The notes under the pieces are model-generated. The model ran no database searches. It saw only the letters and a program-made list of their open reading frames with translations, and was not told the DNA's origin. The position numbers and the translations under genes are program-made. Source: Bradyrhizobium sp. WBOS07 (GTDB lineage: Bacteria; Pseudomonadota; Alphaproteobacteria; Rhizobiales; Xanthobacteraceae). From it: DNA of 64,000 bases. Below, one piece after another: positions 8,053 through 16,264 of this stretch (within the stretch, counting starts at the first letter, position 1; each line of letters begins with the position of its first letter). The stretch is taken from positions 434,001-498,000 of the forward strand of contig NZ_CP029008.1 of NCBI RefSeq assembly GCF_024585165.1, written 5' to 3'.

Positions 8053-8637
8053 ATGGCCTGTTCGAGTCCGGCAAGTCAGGTGCCGAGCGAGAGGTTGCAG
8101 GAAGTGCTGGCCCGCGTCTCCGCAGGCGAGCCACGCGCCTTCGCAGAGCTCCATACGCTGACGCGCGGCAGACTGCGCAGGATCGCGCTGACCGTTGGCG
8201 CCTCGCCGCACGATGCCGACGACATCCTCCAGGAAAGCTTCTTGAAGATCTGGCGCAACGCCGCTCGGTTCGATTCCCGTCGGGCATCGGCCATGACCTG
8301 GATGTCCGCAATCGTCCGAAACACCGCGATCGATCATCTGCGGATCAGAAGACAGCCAAGTCTCGAACTGGACAAGGCGCTCATGGTCCCGACGGCAGCC
8401 GGGCCATCGCCGACCGAGGATTTCGATTACGCCGGCGCCGAACCCATTGCCTTGGGAGCATTGGCTCGCCTGCCGGCAGATCGCCGCAGGCTGGTCGCTC
8501 TGGCTTATCTCGAAGGTGAGAGCCGCGCGAGCCTGTCTCAGCGCTTCGGCGTGCCGGTCGGCACCATCAAGACCTGGCTGCACCGGACCATGTTGACGGT
8601 GCGCAAGGATTGCCTTGCCGCATCGGCCGCGGCCTGA
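8053..8637 (+). CDS. Second ECF sigma-70 family factor
   Basis: 194-residue ECF sigma factor. Region 2 covers about residues 30-90 (RAFAELHTLTRGRLRRIALTVG, DADDILQESFLKIWRNAARFD, SAMTWMSAIVRNTAIDHLRIRR). Region 4 is near 140-185 (LARLPADRRRLVALAYLEG, SLSQRFGVPVGTIKTWLHR). The ribosome site is GGGAGACAGGAC just before the ATG. Unlike many relatives (SigK/RskA type) it has no recognisable anti-sigma gene next to it; only a short coiled-coil-like protein follows. Its promoter resembles that of the upstream ECF factor, so it may act as a second tier in the same response. Confidence 0.9.
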   Translation: MACSSPASQVPSERLQEVLARVSAGEPRAFAELHTLTRGRLRRIALTVGASPHDADDILQESFLKIWRNAARFDSRRASAMTWMSAIVRNTAIDHLRIRRQPSLELDKALMVPTAAGPSPTEDFDYAGAEPIALGALARLPADRRRLVALAYLEGESRASLSQRFGVPVGTIKTWLHRTMLTVRKDCLAASAAA

Positions 8638-8656
8638 AGCCGGCAAGAGCCCGTGC

Positions 8657-8959
8657 ATGGACGCCGAGATCATTGAATTTCCCGAGCGTGGACGCGAGAA
8701 CCGACTTGTCGCCGCGACGGCAAGGCTCGAAGCGATTGTGCGAGAAGTCGAAAGTATCGCATCCGACGAGCCTGCAGCCGACGCCGATCGGCTGCTCGCA
8801 ATGATGGAGCGCATGGGCGATCGACTGGTCGATCTCGCAGGCCTTTTGCTCGACCAGGAGTCGAAGCTGCAAGCTCAGAGGGCGTTTAAATCCCTGTCCG
8901 ACAAGATCGCGGAAACCCGCGAAGCGTTCGGGCAGCTCGGAGACCGCAAGCAGACCTGA
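8657..8959 (+). CDS. Small acidic helical protein downstream of sigma factor
   Basis: 100 residues, unknown function. It begins MDAEIIEFPERGREN and is otherwise predicted helical with heptad-like stretches (RLEAIVREVESIA, LLAMMERMGDRLVDLAGLLLDQESKLQ). No cysteines, no membrane segment, and no match to a known anti-sigma domain. The ATG at 8657 is 19 nt after the sigma stop; an alternative ATG at 8615 would overlap the sigma gene. Probably co-transcribed with the sigma factor, which makes it the obvious candidate for an unusual regulator, though that is speculation. Confidence 0.6.
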   Translation: MDAEIIEFPERGRENRLVAATARLEAIVREVESIASDEPAADADRLLAMMERMGDRLVDLAGLLLDQESKLQAQRAFKSLSDKIAETREAFGQLGDRKQT

Positions 8960-9022
8960 CGCGAGGTCAAGCCGGCTCTGTCGCGCCAGATCTTGCTTGA
9001 GCCAAGCCTTGGTTGCGCGGGA

Positions 9023-9424
9023 TCAGTGCGCCAGCTTCTGCGCGACAACGAATCCGATCCAGGCACTGATGCCGGCGAGAAACGATCCCCAGCAAACGTC
9101 CGCAAGGGTCAGGCCGGTCGACCAGTTGCGCAGCGTCGCCTGGTTGGTCAGATCGTAGGTCGCGTAGGTGAAACAGCCGAGCAGCAGGCCGGATGTAAAC
9201 GCGCGCAGCGCGCCGCCATCCTGCTGCGCGGGCAGCACGGCAAACCAGATCAGGCCGACGGGATACAACAGGTAGAACGCGGCCGCGGCCGCCAGGTTGG
9301 GCTGAGCCCGCAACATATCGCCCAGCACCGGCCGATACAGCCTCTCGACCATGAGCGTGAGCCAGACCATGTCGATCGCAACGAAGGTCACGGCCACCGC
9401 AAGATAGGTCAAGAAAAGGTTCAT
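9023..9424 (-). CDS. DUF2177 membrane protein
   Basis: 133-residue integral membrane protein of the DUF2177 family with four predicted membrane segments: LTYLAVAVTFVAIDMVWL, AAAAAFYLLYPVGLIWFAVL, RAFTSGLLLGCFTYATYDL and a final WGSFLAGISAWIGFVVA. Conserved family-type segments include YDLTNQATLRNW. Function is unknown. It has its own TGATCC-N16-CGTT promoter 57 nt upstream, placing it in the ECF/ChrR-type regulon by sequence. Confidence 0.85.
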   Translation of the reverse strand: MNLFLTYLAVAVTFVAIDMVWLTLMVERLYRPVLGDMLRAQPNLAAAAAFYLLYPVGLIWFAVLPAQQDGGALRAFTSGLLLGCFTYATYDLTNQATLRNWSTGLTLADVCWGSFLAGISAWIGFVVAQKLAH

Positions 9425-9480
9425 GCCCGCGTTCCCAGTCCGGCTGCATCTGACCGGCTCGTCGCGCCGATCGTCAGGTT

Positions 9481-9506
9481 AACGACCCGCAAGCCGTGAC
9501 GGATCA
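9481..9506 (-). promoter_or_regulatory. TGATCC-N16-CGTT promoter of the DUF2177 gene
   Basis: Read on the minus strand: TGATCC (9506-9501), 16 nt, CGTT (9484-9481), 57 nt before the DUF2177 start at 9424. Third copy of the locus-wide promoter pattern. Confidence 0.65.
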
Positions 9507-9564
9507 CATCGGCAAGTCGCTTGCCTTTGCGCCCAGTCAGCGGTCCGCAATCGCGAGAACATGA

Positions 9565-10368
9565 TCACACAACCTGTCGCACCGGCCATGGGAAGAATGC
9601 GCTGGTGCGCGCCTGGTACTGACGATATCGCTCGCCGCGCGATTTCAGCATCTGCTCCTCGAGCGGCGGTATTCCCGTCACATGGACCAGGATCCAGTAC
9701 ATGATCGCTGGCGCCGCCAGGCTGGCCCAACCCCATGCATATCCGGGCGACAGCGCGATGACCGGGTAAGCCAGCCACCCCAGCCATTCGAAGAAATAGT
9801 TCGGATGACGCGACCAGCGCCATACACCGACATCGCAGACGAGCCCGGCGTTGGATGGGCTGAGCTTGAAGCGCCGCAGCTGCCGGTCCGCCAATGCCTC
9901 GCCGGCGACGGCAATCAGGATGATGACGATCCCGGCATAGTCCTGCAGGCGCAGTTCAGGCGCCGGCGCGTGCGCCGCGAGGAAGACGGCGAACGGCAGC
10001 GGCACCGAGACCAGCGCCTGCGACTGCAGGAACAGGAACATCCGGCGAGGCGCCGCAGCTCCCCATTGCCGCGCGTAGTTCGCATAGCGTGGGTCGTCGA
10101 TCCCCGCTGCGGAGCGGCGCGCAATGTGCGTCCCAAGCCTCACCGACCAAAGCAGCACCAGCGCTCCGACCAGGAACCGGCGAGCCGGGGAACCGCCGTC
10201 GAGCGGCCACAAAGCTGCACCTGCGCCAACGAGACCGGTCGCGTAGGACCAGATCGCGTCGACCCAGCCGGAATTGCCGGTGCGCTGCTGAACGACCCAG
10301 GCCAGGGCCATCAAAAGGCAGAGGGCCAAAGCAATGCCGCCTATCGCCTGAATGTGCAGAAGAATCAT
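9565..10368 (-). CDS. DUF1295 / isoprenylcysteine-methyltransferase-like membrane protein
   Basis: 267-residue polytopic membrane protein of the DUF1295 (steroid 5-alpha-reductase-like) family. The C-terminal half shows the family signature WRWSRHPNYFFEWLGWLAYP and a following PLLEEQ-like segment (IPPLEEQMLKSRGERYRQYQ). The N-terminal half has about four membrane helices. These proteins are thought to be lipid-modifying reductases or methyltransferases, but the reaction is unknown. It is divergent from the FAD oxidoreductase-DUF1365-Cfa operon. I could not find the TGATCC-type promoter on this strand in the 168-nt gap. Confidence 0.85.
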   Translation of the reverse strand: MILLHIQAIGGIALALCLLMALAWVVQQRTGNSGWVDAIWSYATGLVGAGAALWPLDGGSPARRFLVGALVLLWSVRLGTHIARRSAAGIDDPRYANYARQWGAAAPRRMFLFLQSQALVSVPLPFAVFLAAHAPAPELRLQDYAGIVIILIAVAGEALADRQLRRFKLSPSNAGLVCDVGVWRWSRHPNYFFEWLGWLAYPVIALSPGYAWGWASLAAPAIMYWILVHVTGIPPLEEQMLKSRGERYRQYQARTSAFFPWPVRQVV

Positions 10369-10453
10369 ACCCTCACCGCAATCGACCTCTCTGGATACGG
10401 CCGCTGGGCGCGCCGGTTTCGGTCGGTGGCGGGGCGCCGGACGGCCAGCAAAG

Positions 10454-10479
10454 TGATCTGCGCCATCTCGCCAAGCGTT
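10454..10479 (+). promoter_or_regulatory. TGATCT-N16-CGTT promoter of the FAD/DUF1365/Cfa operon
   Basis: TGATCT (10454-10459), 16 nt, CGTT (10476-10479), 57 nt before ATG 10537. Fourth copy of the pattern, with one change in the last base of the -35 box. Confidence 0.6.
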
Positions 10480-10536
10480 CCCTGACGATTGTTTCGAGCA
10501 CCGTCGCTGACGGTACCGCAGTGGGGGCGACAGAGA

Positions 10537-11850
10537 ATGCGTTTGGCCGTGATCGGGACGGGAATTGCCGGCAATGCCGCCGCGTGGCTCCTGTCGAAAC
10601 GTTACGCCGTCACTGTTTACGAGCGTGAGCTACAGCCGGGGGGACATAGTCATACCGTTCGTATCCACTATGACGGTGAGCCGATCGATGTGGACGTCGG
10701 CTTCATCGTGTTCAACGAGGCGAACTACCCGCAATTGACCTCGCTGTTCACGCATCTCGGCGTGAAGACCATCGAGACTTGCATGAGCTTCGCCATGTCC
10801 GTCGATCATGGCCGATTCGAATGGCGTGGCGGCGGCGAGACCGCGTTGCAAACGGCCTGCGGCCTGTTTGCGCAACCGCGCAACCTCGCATCGCCATCCT
10901 ACTTTCGCATGCTGGCCGAGGTCATGCGGTTCAACCGGCAGAGCGTGGCCGATCTGCACGCCGGCCGGCTGCACAACCTGACGCTCGGCGAGTATCTGCG
11001 CAAGGAATCATTCGGTTCGCGCCTGTTCTCCGACTATCTCGGCCCGATGGGGGCCGCCATCTGGTCATCCTCATCGGATGACATTCAGTCCTTTCCGGCG
11101 GAGAACTTCGTCGCCTTCTTCAACAATCACCGGCTCTTGCACCTCGATCGACCGCGCTGGCGGACCGTGGAGGGGGGCAGCCGGCGCTATGTCGACAAGC
11201 TGACCGCTTTGTTCAAGCACAACATTCGGCTAGGCTGTGCGGTGACATCGATCAACCGAGCTGGGTCTGGCGTGACCGTCCGCGACAGTCATGGCGGTGT
11301 GGAAAGTTACGATGCCGTTGTGATGGCCTGTCACAGCGATCAGGCCTTGGCGGCCTTGTCGGATGCCGACGCCCAGGAGCATTCGATTCTCGGGGCGATC
11401 AGATATGCCCCCAACACCGTCTATCTGCACCGTGATCCCCGTCTCATGCCCCGCCGGCGTCAGGCATGGGCATCCTGGAACTTCCTGCGGTGGCCGCGGC
11501 AAACCCCCGCCCAGAACGATGTCGCGGTGACCTATTGGATGAATCGGCTCCAGGGCATCGACAAGCGCAAGCCGTTGTTCGTCAGCCTCAACCCTCCCTT
11601 CGAGCCGGCGGCCGATCTGACGTTTGGAAAATTCAGCTTCGCCCATCCGCAATATGACATGGCTGCATTCGCGGCGCAGCGGCGACTGCCCACGATTCAA
11701 GGGCGTCGGCGAACCTGGTTCTGCGGCGCCTGGACCGGCTACGGCTTTCACGAGGATGGCTTGCAGGCCGGCATCTCCGTTGCCGAGGCGCTCGGCAGCG
11801 AGGCTCCATGGCGTCAACCGGTCCCATTGCTGGCCGAAGCTGCCGAGTAG
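10537..11850 (+). CDS. FAD-dependent oxidoreductase (COG2907-type)
   Basis: 437 residues. Starts with the FAD-binding motif RLAVIGTGIAGNAAAWLL and VYERELQPGGHSHTV. Later segments IDVDVGFIVFNEANYP and the C-terminal WFCGAWTGYGFHEDGLQAG are characteristic of the NAD/FAD-binding proteins that travel with DUF1365 and cyclopropane synthase genes. It probably oxidises or desaturates a membrane-lipid acyl chain, but that is inferred from the neighbours. I chose ATG 10537 rather than the longer frame from 10489 because the Rossmann motif begins at once. First gene of a three-gene operon. Confidence 0.88.
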   Translation: MRLAVIGTGIAGNAAAWLLSKRYAVTVYERELQPGGHSHTVRIHYDGEPIDVDVGFIVFNEANYPQLTSLFTHLGVKTIETCMSFAMSVDHGRFEWRGGGETALQTACGLFAQPRNLASPSYFRMLAEVMRFNRQSVADLHAGRLHNLTLGEYLRKESFGSRLFSDYLGPMGAAIWSSSSDDIQSFPAENFVAFFNNHRLLHLDRPRWRTVEGGSRRYVDKLTALFKHNIRLGCAVTSINRAGSGVTVRDSHGGVESYDAVVMACHSDQALAALSDADAQEHSILGAIRYAPNTVYLHRDPRLMPRRRQAWASWNFLRWPRQTPAQNDVAVTYWMNRLQGIDKRKPLFVSLNPPFEPAADLTFGKFSFAHPQYDMAAFAAQRRLPTIQGRRRTWFCGAWTGYGFHEDGLQAGISVAEALGSEAPWRQPVPLLAEAAE

Positions 11851-11854
11851 CACG

Positions 11855-12643
11855 ATGGCCCGAACGACACCGACCAGAGCGGAGGATACGACATCGCCCG
11901 CCGCACTCTATTGGGGGAAGGTGATGCACGCGCGGTGGCGCCCCGTGCAGCACAGGTTCACCTACCGCGTGATGAACCTGCTGATTGATCTCGACCAATT
12001 GACGGAAGCGGATCACCAGTCCTGGCTGTTCGGCATCAATCGCGCGGCACCCTTCAGCTTTCACGAGCAGGATCACGGTGACGGCAACAACGCGGGCCTC
12101 AGCCAATACGTCAGACGCATCGCAGCGGAACGCGACATCGACCTCACCGGAGGCCGCGTTCTGCTGCTCTGCTATCCCAGGGTCCTGGGCTACGTGTTCA
12201 ACCCGCTTTCGATCTATTTTTGCCATGACGCTGCAGGCAATCTCGCGCTGTTGATCTACGAAGTCCGCAACACGTTCGGAGAGATGCATTCCTACGTCCT
12301 TCCGGTGCAGGGGGCGGAGCCGGGCTGCGCCATACGCCAAAGCCAGACGAAGGAGTTCTACGTTTCTCCTTTCATGGAGATGGAAACGCATTACCGCTTC
12401 AGCGTTTCTCCCCCGCAACAGGATGTGAAGGTCAGAATCGTGCAGAGCAGCAAACAAGGCGCGATGTTTGCGGCGGCATTCAGCGGACGACGTCGTGCTC
12501 TGACCAGCCACTCCCTGCTGGCGGCGCTGTTCGCCTTGCCTTTCCTGACCATCAAGGTGATCGCAGCCATCCACTGGGAAGCGATGCGGCTCTGGTTGAA
12601 GGGTGTTCCCTACGTGCCTCGTTTGAAACAACGCGAGATCTGA
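11855..12643 (+). CDS. DUF1365 family protein
   Basis: 262 residues of the DUF1365 family. Typical segments are ALYWGKVMHARWRPVQHRF, GRVLLLCYPRVLGYVFNPLS, IYEVRNTFGEMHSY and KEFYVSPFMEMETHYRF. A hydrophobic stretch lies near the C-terminus. Biochemical function is not established; the family is almost always found between an FAD oxidoreductase and a cyclopropane synthase, as here. The ATG is 4 nt after the previous stop; the much longer frame starting at 11624 overlaps the upstream gene and is not used. Confidence 0.85.
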   Translation: MARTTPTRAEDTTSPAALYWGKVMHARWRPVQHRFTYRVMNLLIDLDQLTEADHQSWLFGINRAAPFSFHEQDHGDGNNAGLSQYVRRIAAERDIDLTGGRVLLLCYPRVLGYVFNPLSIYFCHDAAGNLALLIYEVRNTFGEMHSYVLPVQGAEPGCAIRQSQTKEFYVSPFMEMETHYRFSVSPPQQDVKVRIVQSSKQGAMFAAAFSGRRRALTSHSLLAALFALPFLTIKVIAAIHWEAMRLWLKGVPYVPRLKQREI

Positions 12644-12646
12644 ACC

Positions 12647-13864
12647 ATGGACCTGGCAGCCACCCATCAGGACCTTCACTTTGATGGCGTTCCGTTCTTT
12701 GCCCGCCTGGCTCTGCGCCTTGCATCGCAACTTCGCTGCGGCACCATCCACGTGCGCCTTCCCGACCAGAGAATGGTCACGTTGCGTGGCCAGCTTCCGG
12801 GTCCGTCGGCCACGATCGAGCTCAACAATTACAGGTTCGCCCGCAGCCTCGTCATCGGCGGCGATATCGGCATGGCCGAGGCCTATGTTCGAGGCGATTG
12901 GTCCACGCCCGATCTTGCCCAGCTTCTCTACGTGTTCTGTCTCAACGAAGACCTGGTCGACAGCGCCTTTGCCGGAAACATGCTGGTTCGCCTGTGCCGG
13001 CGGGCGCTTCATCGCCTGCGCCGGAATACCAAGGAGGGATCGAGGCACAACATCCACAAGCATTATGATCTCGGAAATGAGTTCTTCGCCGCGTGGCTCG
13101 ATTCCAGCATGACCTACTCATCGGCGCTGTTCCCGGCCGAGACCGCCGACCTTCCCGCCGCTCAACAGCACAAATACGAACAGCTGGCGCAGGCTATCGA
13201 ATTGCAGCCCGGCCAGAGCGTGCTCGAGATCGGATGCGGCTGGGGCGGTTTCGCCGAATTCGCCGCCAAGACTTACGGCGCCAGCGTATTGGCCCTCACC
13301 ATCAGCAAGGAGCAGCATGAATTCGCCCGTCGCCGGATCTACGAGGCCGGGCTCGCCGAAAAGGTCGAGGTTCGATTGCAGGATTATCGCGACCAGGACG
13401 GTCGCTTCGACCGCATTGCTTCCATCGAGATGATCGAGGCCGTCGGCGAGCAGTTCTGGCCTGCCTATTTCAACCAGCTGAAGCAGCGGCTCAAGCCCGG
13501 GGGGCTTGCCGGCATCCAGGCCATCACGGTTCGCGACGAGCTCTTTGGCAGCTATCGGCAGCGTGTGGACTTCATCCAGAGATACATCTTTCCGGGCGGC
13601 ATGCTGCCGTCGACGAACATCCTGCGCGCGCTCGGCGAACGCTTCGAGCTGCCCGTCATTCGCGAGCGCCTGTTCGGACAGGACTACGCAAGGACCCTCT
13701 CACTCTGGCGCGACAATTTCAGCCAAGCCTGGACCGACCTGACCTCGCTCGGGTTCGACGAGCCCTTCCGCCGGCTGTGGGAATATTATCTGTGCTATTG
13801 CGAGGCCGGGTTCAGGGCCGGAAAGATCGACGTCGGGCAGCTGGTGTTTGCGCGGCGGGGGTGA
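12647..13864 (+). CDS. cfa: Cyclopropane-fatty-acyl-phospholipid synthase family methyltransferase
   Basis: 405-residue SAM-dependent enzyme that modifies double bonds of phospholipid acyl chains. The SAM-binding motif VLEIGCGWGGFAEFAA is near residue 191, preceded by HNIHKHYDLGNEFFAAWLD and followed by IEMIEAVGEQFWPAYF and the iron-sulfur-free C-terminal FIQRYIFPGG segment, all in family order. A CFA synthase gene belongs to the RpoE-ChrR regulon in Rhodobacter sphaeroides, supporting a role in membrane protection from singlet oxygen. Starts 3 nt after the DUF1365 stop. Confidence 0.92.
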   Translation: MDLAATHQDLHFDGVPFFARLALRLASQLRCGTIHVRLPDQRMVTLRGQLPGPSATIELNNYRFARSLVIGGDIGMAEAYVRGDWSTPDLAQLLYVFCLNEDLVDSAFAGNMLVRLCRRALHRLRRNTKEGSRHNIHKHYDLGNEFFAAWLDSSMTYSSALFPAETADLPAAQQHKYEQLAQAIELQPGQSVLEIGCGWGGFAEFAAKTYGASVLALTISKEQHEFARRRIYEAGLAEKVEVRLQDYRDQDGRFDRIASIEMIEAVGEQFWPAYFNQLKQRLKPGGLAGIQAITVRDELFGSYRQRVDFIQRYIFPGGMLPSTNILRALGERFELPVIRERLFGQDYARTLSLWRDNFSQAWTDLTSLGFDEPFRRLWEYYLCYCEAGFRAGKIDVGQLVFARRG

Positions 13865-13933
13865 GTAGGTTCGGGTCGCAGCGGCCCTCGCGCTCGGCCA
13901 AGCCATGCCAGGCTGTAGATGTGTCCGCGAGGA

Positions 13934-14010
13934 GTGGTGCCCAGGGGCGGAATCGAACCACCGACACTGCGATTTTCAGTCGCATGCTCTACCAACTGAG
14001 CTACCTGGGC
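13934..14010 (-). tRNA. tRNA-Phe (GAA)
   Basis: Clear cloverleaf on the minus strand: acceptor GCCCAGG (14010 downward) pairs with CCTGGGC, the D arm has AGCTCAGTTGGTAGAGC, the anticodon loop CTGAAAA gives GAA, and the T arm is GGTTCGATTCC. CCA is encoded. 77 nt including CCA. Confidence 0.97.
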
Positions 14011-14183
14011 GTGCTCCAAGAGAGGGGCCAAAGCCCATCGAGCGGGCGGGTTATAGTGGGCCGGAAGCGGCCTGTCCACCCGGCTTCGCCAAGAGGCTTC
14101 GCCGGGCGCGGCCCGGCTGTGCACAAGCTGCCGCGGCTGGCGCGCGGCGGGGCGGGCGGCCAACTAACTGATTGATATTATTC

Positions 14184-14366
14184 TTATTCCCCGTCATCGA
14201 CGTCGTCGTCGCGGCCGGGGATGACGTAGCTGCCTTTCAGCCAACGGTTCAGGTCGACGTCGCGGCAGCGCGAGGAGCAGAACGGGCGGGTGGCTTCCGA
14301 TTGCGGCTTGCCGCAGATCGGGCAGGTCTTGAGTGGGCTGGCGGGCTTTTTGACCTGGTCGTCCAT
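14184..14366 (-). CDS. yacG: DNA gyrase inhibitor YacG (zinc-binding)
   Basis: 60 residues with the four-cysteine zinc knuckle CPICGKP ... FCSSRC (residues 15, 18, 30, 34) followed by [14 protein letters not shown], diagnostic for YacG. In E. coli this protein binds GyrB and blocks DNA binding. An acidic tail DDDVDDGE ends the chain. It sits downstream of maf, the usual alphaproteobacterial order. Confidence 0.93.
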   Translation of the reverse strand: MDDQVKKPASPLKTCPICGKPQSEATRPFCSSRCRDVDLNRWLKGSYVIPGRDDDVDDGE

Positions 14367-14504
14367 GATGTCGGCAGCTTGCGCGGGTTAAAGGGTTCAA
14401 GAGCCTGTCGGCGAACGGGTTCCCGACGACGGCATATGCCCCATCGGACATTCTACTGTGCATGGGGTTGTTTTCGCGATTCTGTCAGGCCGCGGCTGGC
14501 CTGC

Positions 14505-15134
14505 TCACACGGCGGTGGAATTGAGCCAGCCGAAGCGGATCGGAAAACCCTCGCCGCCGAGCAGCGTGGTGGTCTCGTAGAGCGGCAGGCCGACGACGTT
14601 GGTGTAGGACCCGACCATCTTCACCACGAAGGAGCCGGCGATGCCCTGCACGGCGTAACCGCCGGCTTTGCCGCGCCATTCGCCGGAGCCGATATAGGCC
14701 TGGATGTCGTCCTCCGAGAGGCGCTTGAAGCGGACGCGGGTCTCGACCAGGCGCTGGCGGAAGGCTTCGCGCGGCGTGACCAGGCAGATCGCGGTATAGA
14801 CGCGGTGGTTGCGGCCCGACAGCAGGCGCAGACACTGCGCCGCTTCGTCGACCAGATTCGCCTTGGGCAGGATGCGGCGGCCGACCGCGACCACCGTGTC
14901 GGCGGCGAGGATGAAGGCGCCGCGCAGCTCGTCGTCGAGCTGCACCGATTTCAGCGCCGCGTCGGCCTTGGCCCGCGCCAGCCGATTGGCGCAGGCGCGC
15001 GGCAGCTCTCCCCGCCGCGGCGTCTCGTCGACGTCGGCCGGCCGGAGCGCATCCGGCTCGATGCCGGCCTGGTTGAGCAGCGACAGGCGCCGCGGCGAAC
15101 CGGAGGCAAGTACGAATTTGGGGCGGCCAAGCAT
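14505..15134 (-). CDS. maf: Maf-family nucleotide pyrophosphatase
   Basis: 209 residues. The N-terminal signature [17 protein letters not shown], the central [17 protein letters not shown] and the family [12 protein letters not shown] near the C-terminus identify a Maf/YhdE-type house-cleaning nucleoside triphosphate pyrophosphatase. It would remove modified nucleotides. It lies 158 nt downstream of the phosphatase gene on the same strand; that gap shows no gene. Confidence 0.93.
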   Translation of the reverse strand: MLGRPKFVLASGSPRRLSLLNQAGIEPDALRPADVDETPRRGELPRACANRLARAKADAALKSVQLDDELRGAFILAADTVVAVGRRILPKANLVDEAAQCLRLLSGRNHRVYTAICLVTPREAFRQRLVETRVRFKRLSEDDIQAYIGSGEWRGKAGGYAVQGIAGSFVVKMVGSYTNVVGLPLYETTTLLGGEGFPIRFGWLNSTAV

Positions 15135-15292
15135 CAGGTGATTTGGGGATGAAGCGGGGGTGAATTGTGCGCGGAACCTATCGGAAGGGGGCTGATTTCA
15201 CAACCCGGGAACCCGGGCTTTGGTGATTCGAGGCTTTCGACATGGCTGTGCCTGCGGTCTATGACGCCGGTGTTACGAACACCGCTTGCCAG

Positions 15293-15760
15293 CTAGCCGC
15301 TCGCCGCCCCCACCTTGGCGAAGCGCCTGCGGATGCGCATCAACAGCTGGTCGCAGACGTCGCGATAGGCAGCGAGCTTCTGGTCGCGGCTGCCCTCGAT
15401 GGTGGTGGGATCCTGCGTCGGCCAATATTCGACCTCGGCCGCGAGCGTCCGCGTCAGCTCCAGCGCCTTGTGGTGCGCCTCCGGCGAGAGCGTGATGATG
15501 AGGTCGAAATTCAGGCCCTCCCAGTCCTCCAGCTCCTCGAAGGTCTGCGGCTTGTGGGCGGAGATGTCCTGGCCGAGCTCGGCCATCACGGCCACGGCGA
15601 ACGGATCGAGCTCGCCTTTTCTGGTGCCCGCCGACTTCACATAGAGCCCCTGCGGAAACATGTGCTGCAGCAGGCTTTCGGCCATCGGCGAGCGCACGCT
15701 GTTCATCGCGCAGGCGAACAGCACGGACTGCGGATTGCTTGCGCGTGGGGGCGCAGCCAT
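15293..15760 (-). CDS. Low-molecular-weight protein tyrosine phosphatase/ArsC-like
   Basis: 155 residues. The P-loop CAMNSVRSP (CX5R then Ser) lies at residues 17-25 and YWPTQDP provides the distal aspartate, as in low-molecular-weight phosphatases. The family also contains arsenate reductases; no arsenic genes are nearby, so the phosphatase-type name is kept. It lies 6 nt after the UPF0262 gene in the hisD cluster, which favours a conserved housekeeping role. Confidence 0.88.
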   Translation of the reverse strand: MAAPPRASNPQSVLFACAMNSVRSPMAESLLQHMFPQGLYVKSAGTRKGELDPFAVAVMAELGQDISAHKPQTFEELEDWEGLNFDLIITLSPEAHHKALELTRTLAAEVEYWPTQDPTTIEGSRDQKLAAYRDVCDQLLMRIRRRFAKVGAASG

Positions 15761-15766
15761 CCGTGT

Positions 15767-16264
15767 TTAACCTTTCCAGTGCAGGACGGTAATGAGCGTG
15801 AACAGCCGGCGCGAAGTCTCGAAATCGACCCGCACCTTGCCCTTCAGCCGCTCCTGCAGCGTGCGCGATCCCTCGTCATGGATGCCGCGACGACCCATGT
15901 CGATGGCCTCGATCTTGTCCGGCGTCGCGGTGCGGATCGCCTGGTAGTAGCTGTCGCAGATCATGAAATAGTCCTTCACGATCCGCCGGAACGGAGTCAG
16001 CGACAGCAGATGCGCGACCACGGGCGTGCCGTCCTCGCGGCGGATGTCGAACATCAGGCGGTTGCCGGTGATGCCGATATGCAGCGTGAACGGACCCTTC
16101 CCTTCCGCGCCCTCGGGCGCGAACAGGTTCTGCTCGATCAGGTCGTAGATCGCGATCGCACGCTCGTGCTCGATGTCAGGCCCGGAACGGCCGATCGATT
16201 CCTCGTCGAGCGTGACGCCGACGATGCGATTGTTGGAGTCGTCCTGTTCGGGCGGCTTTGTCAT
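15767..16264 (-). CDS. UPF0262 family protein
   Basis: 165 residues of the UPF0262 family, restricted to alphaproteobacteria and of unknown function. Conserved-looking stretches are [47 protein letters not shown] and [15 protein letters not shown] 16264 overlaps the hisD stop (ATGA), so the longer frame from 16372 is rejected. Confidence 0.9.
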   Translation of the reverse strand: MTKPPEQDDSNNRIVGVTLDEESIGRSGPDIEHERAIAIYDLIEQNLFAPEGAEGKGPFTLHIGITGNRLMFDIRREDGTPVVAHLLSLTPFRRIVKDYFMICDSYYQAIRTATPDKIEAIDMGRRGIHDEGSRTLQERLKGKVRVDFETSRRLFTLITVLHWKG

